From assembly GCA_009746045.1 (NCBI GenBank), contig RPFO01000104.1:3099296-3163295 (forward strand): DNA of 64,000 nucleotides. Reading direction: 5' to 3'. Below are positions 1 through 9,424 of the stretch, piece after piece. The number at the start of each line of letters is the position of its first letter. Position 1 is the first letter of the stretch. Below the pieces are notes generated by a model that was not told where the DNA came from, did no database searches, and saw only the letters and a list, made by a program, of their open reading frames with translations. The translations under genes were made by a program, and so were the position numbers. This DNA comes from Mesostigma viride. Lineage: Eukaryota > Streptophyta > Mesostigmatophyceae > Mesostigmatales > Mesostigmataceae.

Positions 1-1064
1 GTGCCAAAGGATAATCTATCCTGCCAATCTGCATCGGGAGGGACTAAATGGTTCTCTAAACGCTTGAACAATTCTGCTACAGAGTTTGGGTAGGCATGAG
101 AGGCAAGAGACTCACACTGGATGAGGTTAGCAAGTTCAGGAGTAATGCAGGTAGTAAGATAATGAGGAACTAGTACAGCATCAGAGAGGCGCCACCTATT
201 GTGGTTCTGCCAGGACTCTGTGTTCTGGGTGAGCAACATAATGAAGGTGAAAAACTGTTGAGGGGTAGACTTGACATCCAGCTTAGGAAGGTTGGCAAAG
301 AGGGGAAGAGCAGGAGGCTTAGGGGGATTAGAAGAATCAGTTTTTCCCATAGGGCCACTATCTTCCACTGCTACATAAGCGGGATAGAAGGAAGGGATAG
401 GAAAAGTCTTGGGTAGGGGTCTAGAGGGAGCCACCGTTTCCGGATGGTGCCCATAGGAGAAGGGGACAGTATATTGCTCACGAAGAGAGGAATAGGCAAA
501 ATGATCATAATTCCTATCATCTAGGGGCATGGTACTGAAATCATTATTAACTTCTAAATCAGCCACACGGGTAGGAACCTGGGCAGCCTCATAGGCCGTC
601 TCAGGGTAGGACCAGGAAGCAGGTGGGAAAAAGGGGACTGCACTAGGGCGCCCAGAAGGGCCGACAGGGGCCGAGGTACGACCCGTGTTAATAGCAGGCA
701 TTGAAGGCACAGGGTGGGAAGGAGGCCTAGGAGCATTGTTAGTGTGTGAGGACCTGCTGGAGGGGTGAGCCAAGGTTGCAGAAGGGGCAGGGGCCTGGTT
801 CACAACGAAAGAAGGTTCCTCACTAAATCTGACTTGGGAAATACGTTGTTCATAGGTAGGTGGGGTAATTGAGGGACGACGGCGACCACCAGCAGCAGGA
901 GAAGGCGGTGAGGTACGCAGAATACCTTGAGGAGTGAGATGGTGTACCGTTTCCAAGGAGTCCCGTCGGTTACCACGAGTATTGTTATTGTTAATGTTAT
1001 TAGTAGTAGTATTATTATTATTATTGGTAGGTATAGGCGACATATCTCCACCCACTGGATCCAT
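1..1064 (-). CDS. Gag/capsid-like polyprotein of a reverse-transcribing element, 3' end outside the window
   Basis: Reading the minus strand from the ATG at 1064, the frame stays open for about 354 codons to the window edge, so only the N-terminal part is seen. The first ~40 residues are low-complexity, with Asn/Thr runs from AAT/ACT repeats. A long Pro/Ser-rich stretch follows to about residue 270. A better-ordered region then begins, with the local motifs LPKLD, QQFFTFI and FKRLENHL, Trp-rich and of the kind seen in retrotransposon capsid domains. A stop lies just upstream of the ATG in frame. It follows the RNase H1-N/viroplasmin ORF on the same strand, 93 bp downstream of that stop. The gag assignment rests on architecture and position, not on a named family, and the polymerase would lie to the left of the window. 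It could also be another structural protein of a viral-like element. Confidence 0.6.
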   Translation of the reverse strand, partial: MDPVGGDMSPIPTNNNNNTTTNNINNNNTRGNRRDSLETVHHLTPQGILRTSPPSPAAGGRRRPSITPPTYEQRISQVRFSEEPSFVVNQAPAPSATLAHPSSRSSHTNNAPRPPSHPVPSMPAINTGRTSAPVGPSGRPSAVPFFPPASWSYPETAYEAAQVPTRVADLEVNNDFSTMPLDDRNYDHFAYSSLREQYTVPFSYGHHPETVAPSRPLPKTFPIPSFYPAYVAVEDSGPMGKTDSSNPPKPPALPLFANLPKLDVKSTPQQFFTFIMLLTQNTESWQNHNRWRLSDAVLVPHYLTTCITPELANLIQCESLASHAYPNSVAELFKRLENHLVPPDADWQDRLSFG

Positions 1065-1134
1065 CTTTAATTACGTAAAGGAATAGGAATCAAAAGAAGA
1101 AAGCAACAAAAGAAAAAGGAAAAACCTTGAAGGT

Positions 1135-1560
1135 CTGCAGCAGGAACAAAATTAAAATCAATCCTTTTTAACAACAGTAATGGATAGGGAACCGAATTCC
1201 AAGGTGAGAGGAGTATCTAAGCTAGAAGAGGATGCAGCCCTCTTAGGGGGAGACGAAGGAGGGGTAGCAAAATCTAGAGCTTCTACAGGAGGGCGACCAT
1301 GAGGAGTAGAACGTACGTGTAGGCCTAGATCTGATACGCTATGGTCTATAAGGAATTGTTGAGCTTCCTCGAAGGTAACAAATTTCTTATACCTAATTAC
1401 ATTATATGTACGGTTTTGCACTATCTTCCTAGCATCTGACCAAGAGAGGAAAATGGCTGACCATTGAGGGGTAATAACCACGTAATACTTAGCTAAACTA
1501 TTATCACTAGATGAATGGGAAGGCGCAGTAAAAACACGACGTTGACTCATGATAACTCAC
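1135..1560 (-). other. Predicted intron enclosing the viroplasmin-type ORF
   Basis: A consensus 5' splice site (CAG followed by GTGAGT) ends at 1561/1560, five bases before the ORF's ATG codon region, and a pyrimidine-rich tract with CTGCTGCAG gives a 3' splice site at 1135. Removal deletes the small ORF completely and leaves the gag-like ATG (1064) 70 bases into the next exon. Inference from splice-site quality only. Confidence 0.4.
1158..1550 (-). CDS. Small protein with an RNase H1 N-terminal (hybrid-binding)/viroplasmin-type domain
   Basis: The product is 130 residues. Residues ~21-68 match the RNase H1 N-terminal / caulimovirus viroplasmin fold: KYYVV at the start, then an aliphatic-Ser-Trp-x-Asp/Glu-Ala segment (FLSWSDAR), then YKKF followed by EEAQQFL. 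In cellular RNase H1 this domain binds RNA:DNA hybrids; in caulimovirid inclusion-body proteins it is part of the P6/TAV protein. No RNase H catalytic domain follows. The C-terminal half is Ser/Pro-rich with a PPSSPPKRAASSSS segment, then a short hydrophobic tail. It sits directly upstream of the gag-like frame on the same strand and entirely inside a predicted 426-bp intron, so it would be made only from unspliced RNA. Composition is less GC-rich than the host exons, fitting a mobile origin. A domesticated host gene is the alternative. Confidence 0.65.
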   Translation of the reverse strand: MSQRRVFTAPSHSSSDNSLAKYYVVITPQWSAIFLSWSDARKIVQNRTYNVIRYKKFVTFEEAQQFLIDHSVSDLGLHVRSTPHGRPPVEALDFATPPSSPPKRAASSSSLDTPLTLEFGSLSITVVKKD

Positions 1561-1877
1561 CTGGCGTGTCTTGTGATGTCAAGCTAGACGAGGTAGGGGT
1601 AGGCGACTTAGCTTGACGATCTGGATCACCGAAAGAAGAAGGAGGGCGGGAGTTTCCAGCTCTCGTCCTAAGTCAGCGGCCGGATATCCCAGCGCTCGTC
1701 CTAACACAGCGCCCCGTAACTCTGCGGGTGCGGCCGTCTAATAAAGCAGCAGCACAAGGAAAAAGGTGTAGGTACGGCGACGCTAATCGTCTCCGAACAG
1801 TAATACTCCCCGATCTAAGGCAGGAAACAACCGTAAGCAGGAAAACAAGGCGAAGGACAGGCTAACTACGAAAGGAT

Positions 1878-2252
1878 TTATCCGCTGTGAGCAGGTCTAG
1901 CTTCTAGGTAAAGCGTGTCCCGAAACGGGCAGCACGACGCTCCTAGCTTGAAGGCGACCCGCCCATTACCTATCAAGGAAGTGTCGACTTCTTGTTCCTG
2001 GACGCGGAAGGGGTCTTGAAAAGGTGTATGTGGCAAGGGATAGTCGTCTCGTTCACTACCTACTGAAGTTCCTCCGGAACCATTGTTACGCCGCGGATAT
2101 CTACCTCCACCTCTACCTCTAATGGGCCTGATACTACCTAAACTGGTCAGGCCTCCTCTACTTAACCCTCTGGCGAAAGACGAACGTGACGGAGCTGATC
2201 TCAATGCATTAACGTAAGTGTTGCTATAATACGCCATACAACCATTTACCAA
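1878..2252 (-). CDS. Possible small basic RG-rich protein upstream of the viroplasmin-type ORF
   Basis: A 124-codon frame on the same strand as the two ORFs to its left. Residues ~25-60 are rich in Arg and Gly with clusters such as RPIRGRGGGRYPRR, which resemble RNA-binding or nucleocapsid tails. The C-terminal half has no recognisable motif and contains several Cys residues. There is no homology I can name. It may be a leader or upstream ORF of the same element, or may not be translated; the region could equally be part of its 5' LTR or leader. Confidence 0.25.
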   Translation of the reverse strand: MVNGCMAYYSNTYVNALRSAPSRSSFARGLSRGGLTSLGSIRPIRGRGGGRYPRRNNGSGGTSVGSERDDYPLPHTPFQDPFRVQEQEVDTSLIGNGRVAFKLGASCCPFRDTLYLEARPAHSG

Positions 2253-2502
2253 AACCCGTTTACTCCAGGAATAGAGGAAGGAAACACAACTACACTGCCG
2301 TGACCCAAGCCTAAATGTGTCAATTCACTTAACACACGCCGAGTGACCACACAAGGAGTGGAACGTGCATAAATGGTCACCAACGGTCCAACAGGCTCGG
2401 GCCGACCTGGCCCTCGCCTGCAGAAACACAGAAACACAAGCAGGTGCACAGATGCACGCCTGTCCACTACATTCTACAAAAGGATAAGGATCACTAATAT
2501 AG

Positions 2503-2814
2503 TACGCGGCGCGGCGCCCAAAGGCACCCACTATACCACAGTACTGTTACGGGGACAATCATGTCCAAACTAGAACTGCACGTAACCTAGGAACAACCGA
2601 GGCCAAGGACCTAATTTACGTCCGTAACTACAACGAATTGTTACGCGACGTAACACCAGAACACCTCTATAACTTTGTCAGAAGTATGCAAACCCTAGTA
2701 CCATGCTGTGAGGAAAATTATAAACTTTCGATCTTCTCAGCTAAACGTTTCCTAATTCTCAATAGTTTTCGCGGCATTTGGTCCCCCGAGAAGGGGCCGA
2801 CGTGTCGGCTGTAA
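2503..2814 (+). other. Unassigned ATG-less open frame
   Basis: A 104-codon frame from just after a TAG to a TAA, with no early ATG. Its last two thirds read like a real protein (motifs TPEHLYNFV and SAKRFLIL) and would fit a terminal exon or the end of an element ORF. I do not recognise it. Confidence 0.2.
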
Positions 2815-3189
2815 CTCAGTTTTAGGCGGAAAATCGGCAGCCAGACCATTTAGGGGTTAAAAAAAAATTCCAACCACTTGGGGGGGTACTAGCCCCCACC
2901 AGATGCCGGTTACGCGCTAAAAATAGAAAAAGACGCTACTTTTGGCATATTTTCCCTAGGACAATGGGCAAACATATTTGGACCAAATCATATATTTCCA
3001 ATTAGTTCCCCCACTTTTGAGAAAGTCTGCCTAATTTTGAGCACAAAATAATGATGTTTAGACACATTGATGGATTTTCCCGCAAAAAGGGTACTTTTTT
3101 TCACCAAAAAAAATAAAACAAATCATAAACACATGGAATCATGCCATATCTAATATTTTCAAATACTAGAGAGGGGGGGACATGCAGCC
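2815..3189. other. Non-coding, AT-rich
   Basis: No supported gene. The stretch has A and T runs and no long frame. It may include the outer boundary of the element to its left, but no second terminal repeat is present in the window to define one. Confidence 0.3.
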
Positions 3190-3780
3190 CCAAATTTTCA
3201 GGTCATTCTGACAAGCGCAGCCCTATTTGATGGATATTCCTAGATTGCCACCTGTGATGACGCTGACGGAGGTTTTAGCTAGTATTTAACCACACTAACA
3301 CCCCTTAATACATCTAAGCCACGTGAAAACTGGCCAAACCACACACTACCATCCTCTGCACGTATGGTACCTCCAATGTTCCAGGTTTGACGCCATTCTG
3401 ACAAGAACTGCCCAAGTTACAACCATTCCAAGACGGCCACCCATGTAGACACTACAAGGAAATTATAGTAACCATTCAGCCACACTAGCACCTCCTTCTT
3501 CATCAAAGACATCTGCAAACTGACCAAAGCACACATAATTAACTCTTGCACGCTGACGGCAACGCATGGTCAACGTGGGGGTCATTGTGACAAGAACTAC
3601 TCAAGTTGATGGGTTTCCTATATGACCACCTGACAAGGCGCTAAGGACCACTCAGTAAGTTAGTAACCCCACAGTGCCACTTCATATGCCATCCAACATG
3701 CACCAAAACCATGCTGAGTATGTTTACAATGTACGAAGGGCTGGCCACGCACCTCATATGTCTTCATCATCCCTCCAGCA
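3190..3780. repeat. Degenerate ~190-bp tandem repeat, three units
   Basis: The block beginning CATTCTGACAAG recurs at about 3203, 3393 and 3582 (third copy CATTGTGACAAG). Each is followed by matching segments: a GCCACC or GACCACC block, then a block ending in AACCACAC/AGCCACAC/GACCACTC. The spacing is 189-190 bp. The units are strongly diverged, as in an old satellite. Confidence 0.6.
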
Positions 3781-4935
3781 TGGCCAGCCTTGTAAATATG
3801 TTCATAGCCTTGACGATGGTAGCCCTAATATGCCTAAGCAGCATTTCCTATGTTTCTCCTAGGTTAGAGTGTAAGGTTGATGACAACCAAGCTAATCAAC
3901 TCAACAACACCTCCTAAACTGTCCTCCCCGGCATGGATGACAAACTGGGACTATGGAGGGCAAGGAACCAAGCAGGAACATGGTATATATAGCTTGCATG
4001 CAGTCATGCATGTCAACCATGGTTGGCTCAGCACATTGTAGTCTTGTCACATCATCATAACAAAGGAAAGCTCAAACAACCATTGGTGCCAGCTATCTAC
4101 ATGCAGTCACACAAATGCAATATCTCCAACATCATCATCACTAAAACACTTCCATCCTTGCACGATAAAATGCAAAGAAACCATTGGCGGCCCTTCAGCG
4201 CATGAGCGCTGTGATGCCGCTGCGAAGAGAGGGTGCGTCACTCTCACACAACAAGAAGCGTCCATACGCACAACATCCTTGCCGGAACACGTTTTATGAA
4301 ATGCCTTATACCTTCCTGAAGAGCTATAGGCTGCGACTGAAGCGGCCCTGATCACGACATCAACGAAAACAATCTAAAGCTGCCAGGTATTCGACAACAC
4401 AACGGCAAGCGACGGCGAGATAGCTGGCGGAAACTGCCCAAAAAGAACGCAAAAAACCTCGAACGATGAGCTCATAGAAGAAAGCACTGATAGCAGATAA
4501 CATTCGCGACAAATCTGTACCTCGCCCTCGTAAATCCCTCGCCCAGGCGCGCAACAACCGCCGTTCTTCCATGGACAGGTCAGACACGCACTGCGCAGGT
4601 CTGAACAATTACTTACCGATAATGGCCGAAAATCTGGAAAAAAGCACCAGCGCGGTTTAGAATTCGATGCAACCGATATTAACGCCTGCTTCACGGTCAA
4701 AACAACCCTAAAAACCGCGATTTTACTGCCGCTATCATGAATTCTATTTTATTCCGCGCGACCAAAAAATTCAGATTACCCCCCATGCCGATGGCATAAA
4801 AAAACAACAGCGATATTGTAAACCAGCTGATTTCCGCAACAAACTAACATCATAAACTCATCGTCTTTTAGATTCGAGTAAAATTTTTGCATTTCGCCTG
4901 CCCTAGTGTGGTAGTTTCGCCTGAACGCAGTCGCC
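3781..4935. other. Non-coding stretch left of the LINE
   Basis: Short frames only, none with recognisable content. It contains the pre-insertion target of the LINE at its right end. Confidence 0.3.
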
Positions 4936-4950
4936 ATGGCCACTTCGTTA

Positions 4951-5008
4951 GTTTACGGTGTGCCGAGCTATGCATGCCGGTTTACGGTGTGCCGAGCTAT
5001 GGATGCCG
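4951..5008 (+). repeat. Two 29-bp tandem units at the LINE 5' end
   Basis: GTTTACGGTGTGCCGAGC is repeated with one difference per unit, directly at the element's 5' end. Such 5' monomers can act as internal promoters in some LINEs; that role is inferred. Confidence 0.8.
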
Positions 5009-5248
5009 AGAATGCTCATAACTTTTGACTCCGGGCGTGAAATTTGGTCGGGTAAATTGCAACAGACTCGCTTTTTGATGACGAACACGCTGATCTAATT
5101 TTTGGCAGCCATCGCCCAGGATTTCGCAAGTTATCGCCAGCGGCCTGCCCAGCAGATATCGCTATTTTCTGCACGATATGGCGGCACCACGCACGTGAAC
5201 CGTGTGCCTGCGCCCCCTGCCCTCGTCTAGGTGTGATTAAACGTAGAT

Positions 5249-6436
5249 ATGGAGGCCCCCGCATCGTCTTCAGCTTCTGTCGCCGAGTCTACCGATGCCC
5301 AGCTTGCTGCAAACAAAATCGCCAACGACAGCCATGTCGCCGCCGAGAACGCCGCCCAAAAGCGGCCCAAGACTTCGGAAGCAACTCCGATAGATACTGA
5401 AACCTCCTTGCCGGAAGCCATTCCCTCAGCATTCTACATTCCCGAACAGCGTTTGAGCCTGACCAACATCGCTACCTTACTCGCCTACAACGACGCCGCC
5501 GTAACCAGCGTGCTGAAGCTCCGCAGAGACAACGACGCCTCGGTTCGCCACCCTACCACAGGCAAGATTATGGCCGCTCCTGAGGATGAGTGGGGTGGGT
5601 TTGAGCCGGACCAGCGTCGGCTTGCCTGTCTTATTTCGTGCTGCCCTGCGCTTGTCGAGCTGCCGGCGACAGCCATCGCCGGGCCAGCCCCCGCGTCCGA
5701 TATTACCGGGCAACTGCAGAACCTTGCACAGTCTTTTACGACCGTGCAGGGCGAAATTAAGGTCCTGACAGAGGCGTCTGCAGCTGCGACAGCACAATTG
5801 CTGGAGCTGAAGAAAGCCATGGCAGCCCCCGCCAAAACGACCACGTTTGCCGACGTTACCGGCAAGCAGTTGACCACCATTGTTCAACAGGCGGCCAAGT
5901 CTGCCGCTACCGCTGCGGTCACCCAGAATGCAGTGCAGCAACGCCAACGCAATATGGTAATCAAGAACTTCCCGAAAGGCGAGGCCCATGAGACAGCACA
6001 CTCACTTACCGAGGTGCTGCGCGGCCCAGCGTTTCTGGGAAGGTTGCAGCTCCAGAACCGTGTTGCCATTGAACGTGCCATTCGGCTGCCAGGCCCTATG
6101 GGCCTGGTCGTCGTCACCATGGCCTCCATGCACGACAAACGCCTCGTTCTGGGAGCACGTCGTCTGCTCCAGCGCGGTGAGTTCAGCCTCGACGAGGACT
6201 ACACGACGGCTCAACTGAAGGCGAGGAGCGCGGTGTGGAACAGCCCCATCGTCCAGGCAACCAAGGAGCAAGAGGCCCCGGGTAAGCGCATTAAGCTGCG
6301 TCTGCTTCAGGATGGCTCCTTTGCAGCATTCTTTGAGGGAAAGCAGCTTAAAGGTGTTCAGATTAACACCCCCGGAGCGGAGTCTCGTGAGGTGTCTAGC
6401 AGGAAAGGTGCTGCCTCCGGTGGTGCCCGTAGGTAG
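5249..6436 (+). CDS. LINE ORF1 protein (RNA-binding chaperone type)
   Basis: 395 residues, starting at the first ATG of the frame, 303 bp inside the element. In order: an Ala-rich N-terminus; a region with short hydrophobic helices; a heptad-like, Ala/Glu/Lys-rich segment around residues 155-195 compatible with a coiled coil; and, from about residue 235, a folded domain that opens with RNMVIKNFPKG, the beta-strand start of RRM-like domains in L1-type ORF1 proteins. A basic C-terminal region follows (GKRIKLRLLQDG). ORF1 proteins coat the LINE RNA and help in target-primed reverse transcription. The gene ends 70 bp before ORF2. There is no zinc knuckle. Its sequence is largely unlike the ORF1 at 48038, apart from the strand motif. 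Confidence 0.8.
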   Translation: MEAPASSSASVAESTDAQLAANKIANDSHVAAENAAQKRPKTSEATPIDTETSLPEAIPSAFYIPEQRLSLTNIATLLAYNDAAVTSVLKLRRDNDASVRHPTTGKIMAAPEDEWGGFEPDQRRLACLISCCPALVELPATAIAGPAPASDITGQLQNLAQSFTTVQGEIKVLTEASAAATAQLLELKKAMAAPAKTTTFADVTGKQLTTIVQQAAKSAATAAVTQNAVQQRQRNMVIKNFPKGEAHETAHSLTEVLRGPAFLGRLQLQNRVAIERAIRLPGPMGLVVVTMASMHDKRLVLGARRLLQRGEFSLDEDYTTAQLKARSAVWNSPIVQATKEQEAPGKRIKLRLLQDGSFAAFFEGKQLKGVQINTPGAESREVSSRKGAASGGARR

Positions 6437-6506
6437 ACAACCTTCCTCGTCGGCTCGCGGCTAACAGGCTTCGGAGACAGCCTCTAAACAGTCCCGTTCC
6501 ACTACC

Positions 6507-8855
6507 ATGCCTCGACCTAACCGTCGGGTGAAAGCCATGGTGGTGCCGGTATTTCGGGCCACAACCTCATCTGTCAAATGTCAGATTCGTAAAACCCAAC
6601 GTTTGCTAGATTACCTACGCCTCGGCGTTGTGCAATCAGCCCCAACCCCGAATACCCCGAGCAAGCGGCAGGCTCGCATCCTACGCTTGCAGGACAAAAT
6701 AAATGCGATGAAAAGCACTATTTCTACCGCTTCCCTTCCCCCCTCCGTTTCACCCCCACCTCCACCCCCCGCCGCATCCACCCCCATCACCCATCGTCGT
6801 CCTCCCCTGGTGGGCCAGCAGGCATCCTTGGCCCTTGCCACTTTTAACACCCGCACATTGCTAGATGACGACCATAGCTGCCGGGTAGAGGAGCTAGTCG
6901 CATTCTGCATTGAGCATCGTGTGTCTATATTAGGCGTCCAGGAACACCGCCGCACGGTGCCACTTGGCATGGTGAGCATTGATCGCTTGGCGGGTGGCTG
7001 GCGGTTTTTCTTCGCTGGCAGCGGTGTTTCCTTGACCGGTGGGGCTCGCGCCCCCCCCCCGCCGCTTCACCCCGAGACGGCCGCCCGCCTCGGGGTCGCC
7101 GGACCCCCGCCGCCGCCAGCGCCCCCCTCCTCGGCCGCGGACTACCAAGTCCCCGCCTTGAAGGAGGGCTGCCTTGCCACCAACGACGTCGTTCACCCCT
7201 TCACTTTGGAGGAATTGGACGGCGCCCTTGCTCGCCTGCGGTACGATGCGGCGGTCGGTGCCGACCACCTTTCTGCTGAGCTGCTGAAGACCCCTGATCT
7301 GGCGGTTAGGGATCTTCTGCTGGCGTTCTGCAACCGTGTCCTGCTCTCTGACGAGCCTCCGCCTGCTGAGTGGCAGACGGCCATCCGCGTCATGCTGTAC
7401 AAGAAGGGCTCTGCTGCTGACCCCGGTAACTACCGGGGTGTCTGCCTCCAGAGCGCCGCGCTGAAGGTCTTCATGCGCATGATGCTGCACAGGCTCCGCG
7501 CCGCGCTGGACCCACACCTGGGTGAGTCTCAGATGGGTTTCCGTAGTGGTCGTAACACTGTCATGGCTGTGTTTGTCGCGCGCCGGTTGATGGAGGAGGT
7601 GCGTCGCCTTCCCCCTGACAGTTTGCCGCTGGTCCTCATTTTTGTTGACTATATCAAGGCCTTTGACACGGTCCTCTGGGAGGCTCTTTGGGCCATCCTA
7701 GCTCTGGACCGCGTGCCACCAGCGTTTATTGCTGCCATTCGCCGACTGTATGAGGGCTCACAGGCAGTAGTGCGGACTGCGGAAGGCACCACCCCACCAT
7801 TCCCCCTTCACCACGGGGTGTGGCAAGGTTGTGTCCTGTCTCCATACCTGTTCATTATTGTCGTGGACCACGTCATGCGCCAGGCACGTGCGCGCTTTAC
7901 TGCTCTTAAGGGGTTCGAGCCAGGCTTGGACATCCTTAACGAGCGTGGGCACGGCGGGGTTAGCACGGGTTACCGCCTGGCTGACCTGATTTATGCGGAC
8001 GACACCACCCTCATCGCGCGCCCCGAGCACATTCAGACCTGGCTGGACTGTCTGGGCCTGGAGGCGAGGGCGGTGGGGTTGGAGATTAGTGTCAAAACTG
8101 AGGCGATGGTGATTGGGGCCTCCAGTCGCCCCCCGCTGCCGCGCCTGCTAGACGGGACGGAGGTCCCACTCCGCGACCGCTTCAAGCTGTTGGGGAGTTG
8201 GCTTCCGGACACTGCCGACGATGTGGACACCCGCATCGGCCTTTCCTGGGCCAAGCTCCGTTCGCTCAACACCTACTGGCGCTCCAAGGGCCTGGACGAG
8301 CACCGCAAGCGCATGCTCTTCAAGGTCCTCGTCCTCACGGTGCTCACGTATGGCGCCGAGGCATGGACACTCACGGCAACACTGGCAGCCAAGCTAGACG
8401 GCACGGTAACCCGGATGCTCCGACAGGTCCTGAATGTCGGGTTTTCTCAGCGTAGGTCCTTAGAGTCTTTGTATCACGGTATGCCGCGTATTTCGGACGA
8501 GATTAGACAGCGTAGGATAGCATTTGTAGGACATCTTGCTCGCACCAGCCAGGTCGACACCGCCCTTGGTCTGGCCGGTCCCCAGCGGCTCGGCCAACCG
8601 GGGCGGCACATTTTGACCTGGCCTGGCCCCAAGAACATTCCTAAAAAGGTAGGGAAACATGCCATGACCTATACCCAGATGTTGCTGGACGACCTAGTGG
8701 TCCCAGCCCAGTTTGAGTACCGCATCCACTCTCTCTCCCGTCTTTGGACTGCCATGCAGGACAAGACGCGGTGGAAGAAGATTGTCAAGGCGCACACGCC
8801 AGCCCCTGTGGGCAAGCCGCCTCCCCCCAAACGGAGGAGCCGTTTTGATGAGTAG
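6507..8855 (+). CDS. LINE ORF2: reverse transcriptase with a truncated AP-like endonuclease
   Basis: 782 residues. Residues ~111-175 are the start of an apurinic-like endonuclease (ATFNTRTLLDDD, then GVQEHRR containing the catalytic Glu). The rest of that domain, including its His-containing C-terminal motif, is missing. The frame passes into a Pro-rich linker and then the reverse transcriptase: the PFTLEELDGAL entry, FVDYIKAFDTV (catalytic Asp, about residue 380), GVWQGCVLSPYLF, and the LIYADDTTL active-site motif near residue 495. The C-terminal part has the YGAEAWTLT and RRIAFVGHLAR motifs common after LINE reverse transcriptases. A normal LINE ORF2 of this type would be longer by most of a ~230-residue endonuclease. 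Because the frame stays open, the deletion looks recent or in frame. The copy would need endonuclease in trans. Confidence 0.85.
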   Translation: MPRPNRRVKAMVVPVFRATTSSVKCQIRKTQRLLDYLRLGVVQSAPTPNTPSKRQARILRLQDKINAMKSTISTASLPPSVSPPPPPPAASTPITHRRPPLVGQQASLALATFNTRTLLDDDHSCRVEELVAFCIEHRVSILGVQEHRRTVPLGMVSIDRLAGGWRFFFAGSGVSLTGGARAPPPPLHPETAARLGVAGPPPPPAPPSSAADYQVPALKEGCLATNDVVHPFTLEELDGALARLRYDAAVGADHLSAELLKTPDLAVRDLLLAFCNRVLLSDEPPPAEWQTAIRVMLYKKGSAADPGNYRGVCLQSAALKVFMRMMLHRLRAALDPHLGESQMGFRSGRNTVMAVFVARRLMEEVRRLPPDSLPLVLIFVDYIKAFDTVLWEALWAILALDRVPPAFIAAIRRLYEGSQAVVRTAEGTTPPFPLHHGVWQGCVLSPYLFIIVVDHVMRQARARFTALKGFEPGLDILNERGHGGVSTGYRLADLIYADDTTLIARPEHIQTWLDCLGLEARAVGLEISVKTEAMVIGASSRPPLPRLLDGTEVPLRDRFKLLGSWLPDTADDVDTRIGLSWAKLRSLNTYWRSKGLDEHRKRMLFKVLVLTVLTYGAEAWTLTATLAAKLDGTVTRMLRQVLNVGFSQRRSLESLYHGMPRISDEIRQRRIAFVGHLARTSQVDTALGLAGPQRLGQPGRHILTWPGPKNIPKKVGKHAMTYTQMLLDDLVVPAQFEYRIHSLSRLWTAMQDKTRWKKIVKAHTPAPVGKPPPPKRRSRFDE

Positions 8856-9111
8856 CGTAGATAGGCTTTTCTAGACTAGATCTAGCTTAGAGTTAGGTTA
8901 GTTCGATTACGCGGCTTCCTCCACACCACCCATCCAACCTGGAATATGTGCTACATGATCTCCCAATGGAGACATGTTATAATTTAATTTAATTTTTAAT
9001 GGCCACTTCCGCAAGGGGTGCGCACACCGTGCACGTGAAATTTATGACCTTCGGTTCCGGCGCGAATTTTTTGGCGCAAAAAAATTCGGGCATGTCCCGT
9101 CCCCTTAATTA

Positions 9112-9369
9112 ATGGAGGTGGGCGAAGCCGCGAAACCGAACTAAGCTAACTCTAAGCTAATCTAGAAAACCCTCGCTACTCTACTCAGCAAAGCGCCCCT
9201 TCCTCCTGGGGGGAGGGGGCTTGCCCACAGGGGCTGGCGTGTGAGCCTGGACAATCGTCTGCCACCTCTTCTTGTTCTGCATAGTGGTCCAAGCAAGAGA
9301 GAGGGAGTGAATGCGGTGTTCAAACTGAGCTGGGACCACAAGGTCGGCCAGCAACATCTGGGCATGTAT
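9112..9369 (-). mobile_element. LINE 3' fragment, same family as the complete copy
   Basis: On the minus strand this repeats the end of ORF2 (ADLVVPAQFEHRIHSLS, then TPAPVGKPPPP) and part of the 3' UTR. The last ~60 bp and the AT tail are missing, and the 5' side is truncated. It is non-functional debris lying just right of the complete LINE. Confidence 0.85.
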
Positions 9370-9424
9370 ACCAATGTGGGCGTATATACCAATGGATAAA
9401 CAGGCAAAAGCAGGCTTGACCATG

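Larger units (their letters stand above)
4947..8998 (+). mobile_element. Complete-length LINE (non-LTR retrotransposon) with 11-bp target-site duplication
   Basis: The element is flanked by ATGGCCACTTC at 4936-4946 and again at 8999-9009. It starts with two tandem 29-bp units (4951-4979 and 4980-5008), carries ORF1 and ORF2, and ends in a short AT-rich tail of repeated AATTT units after a conserved 3' segment (TGCTACATGATCTCCCAA and neighbours). The same 3' end recurs, truncated, at several other places in the window. The exact duplication and two long open frames suggest a fairly recent insertion, although ORF2 has lost most of its endonuclease. Confidence 0.9.
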
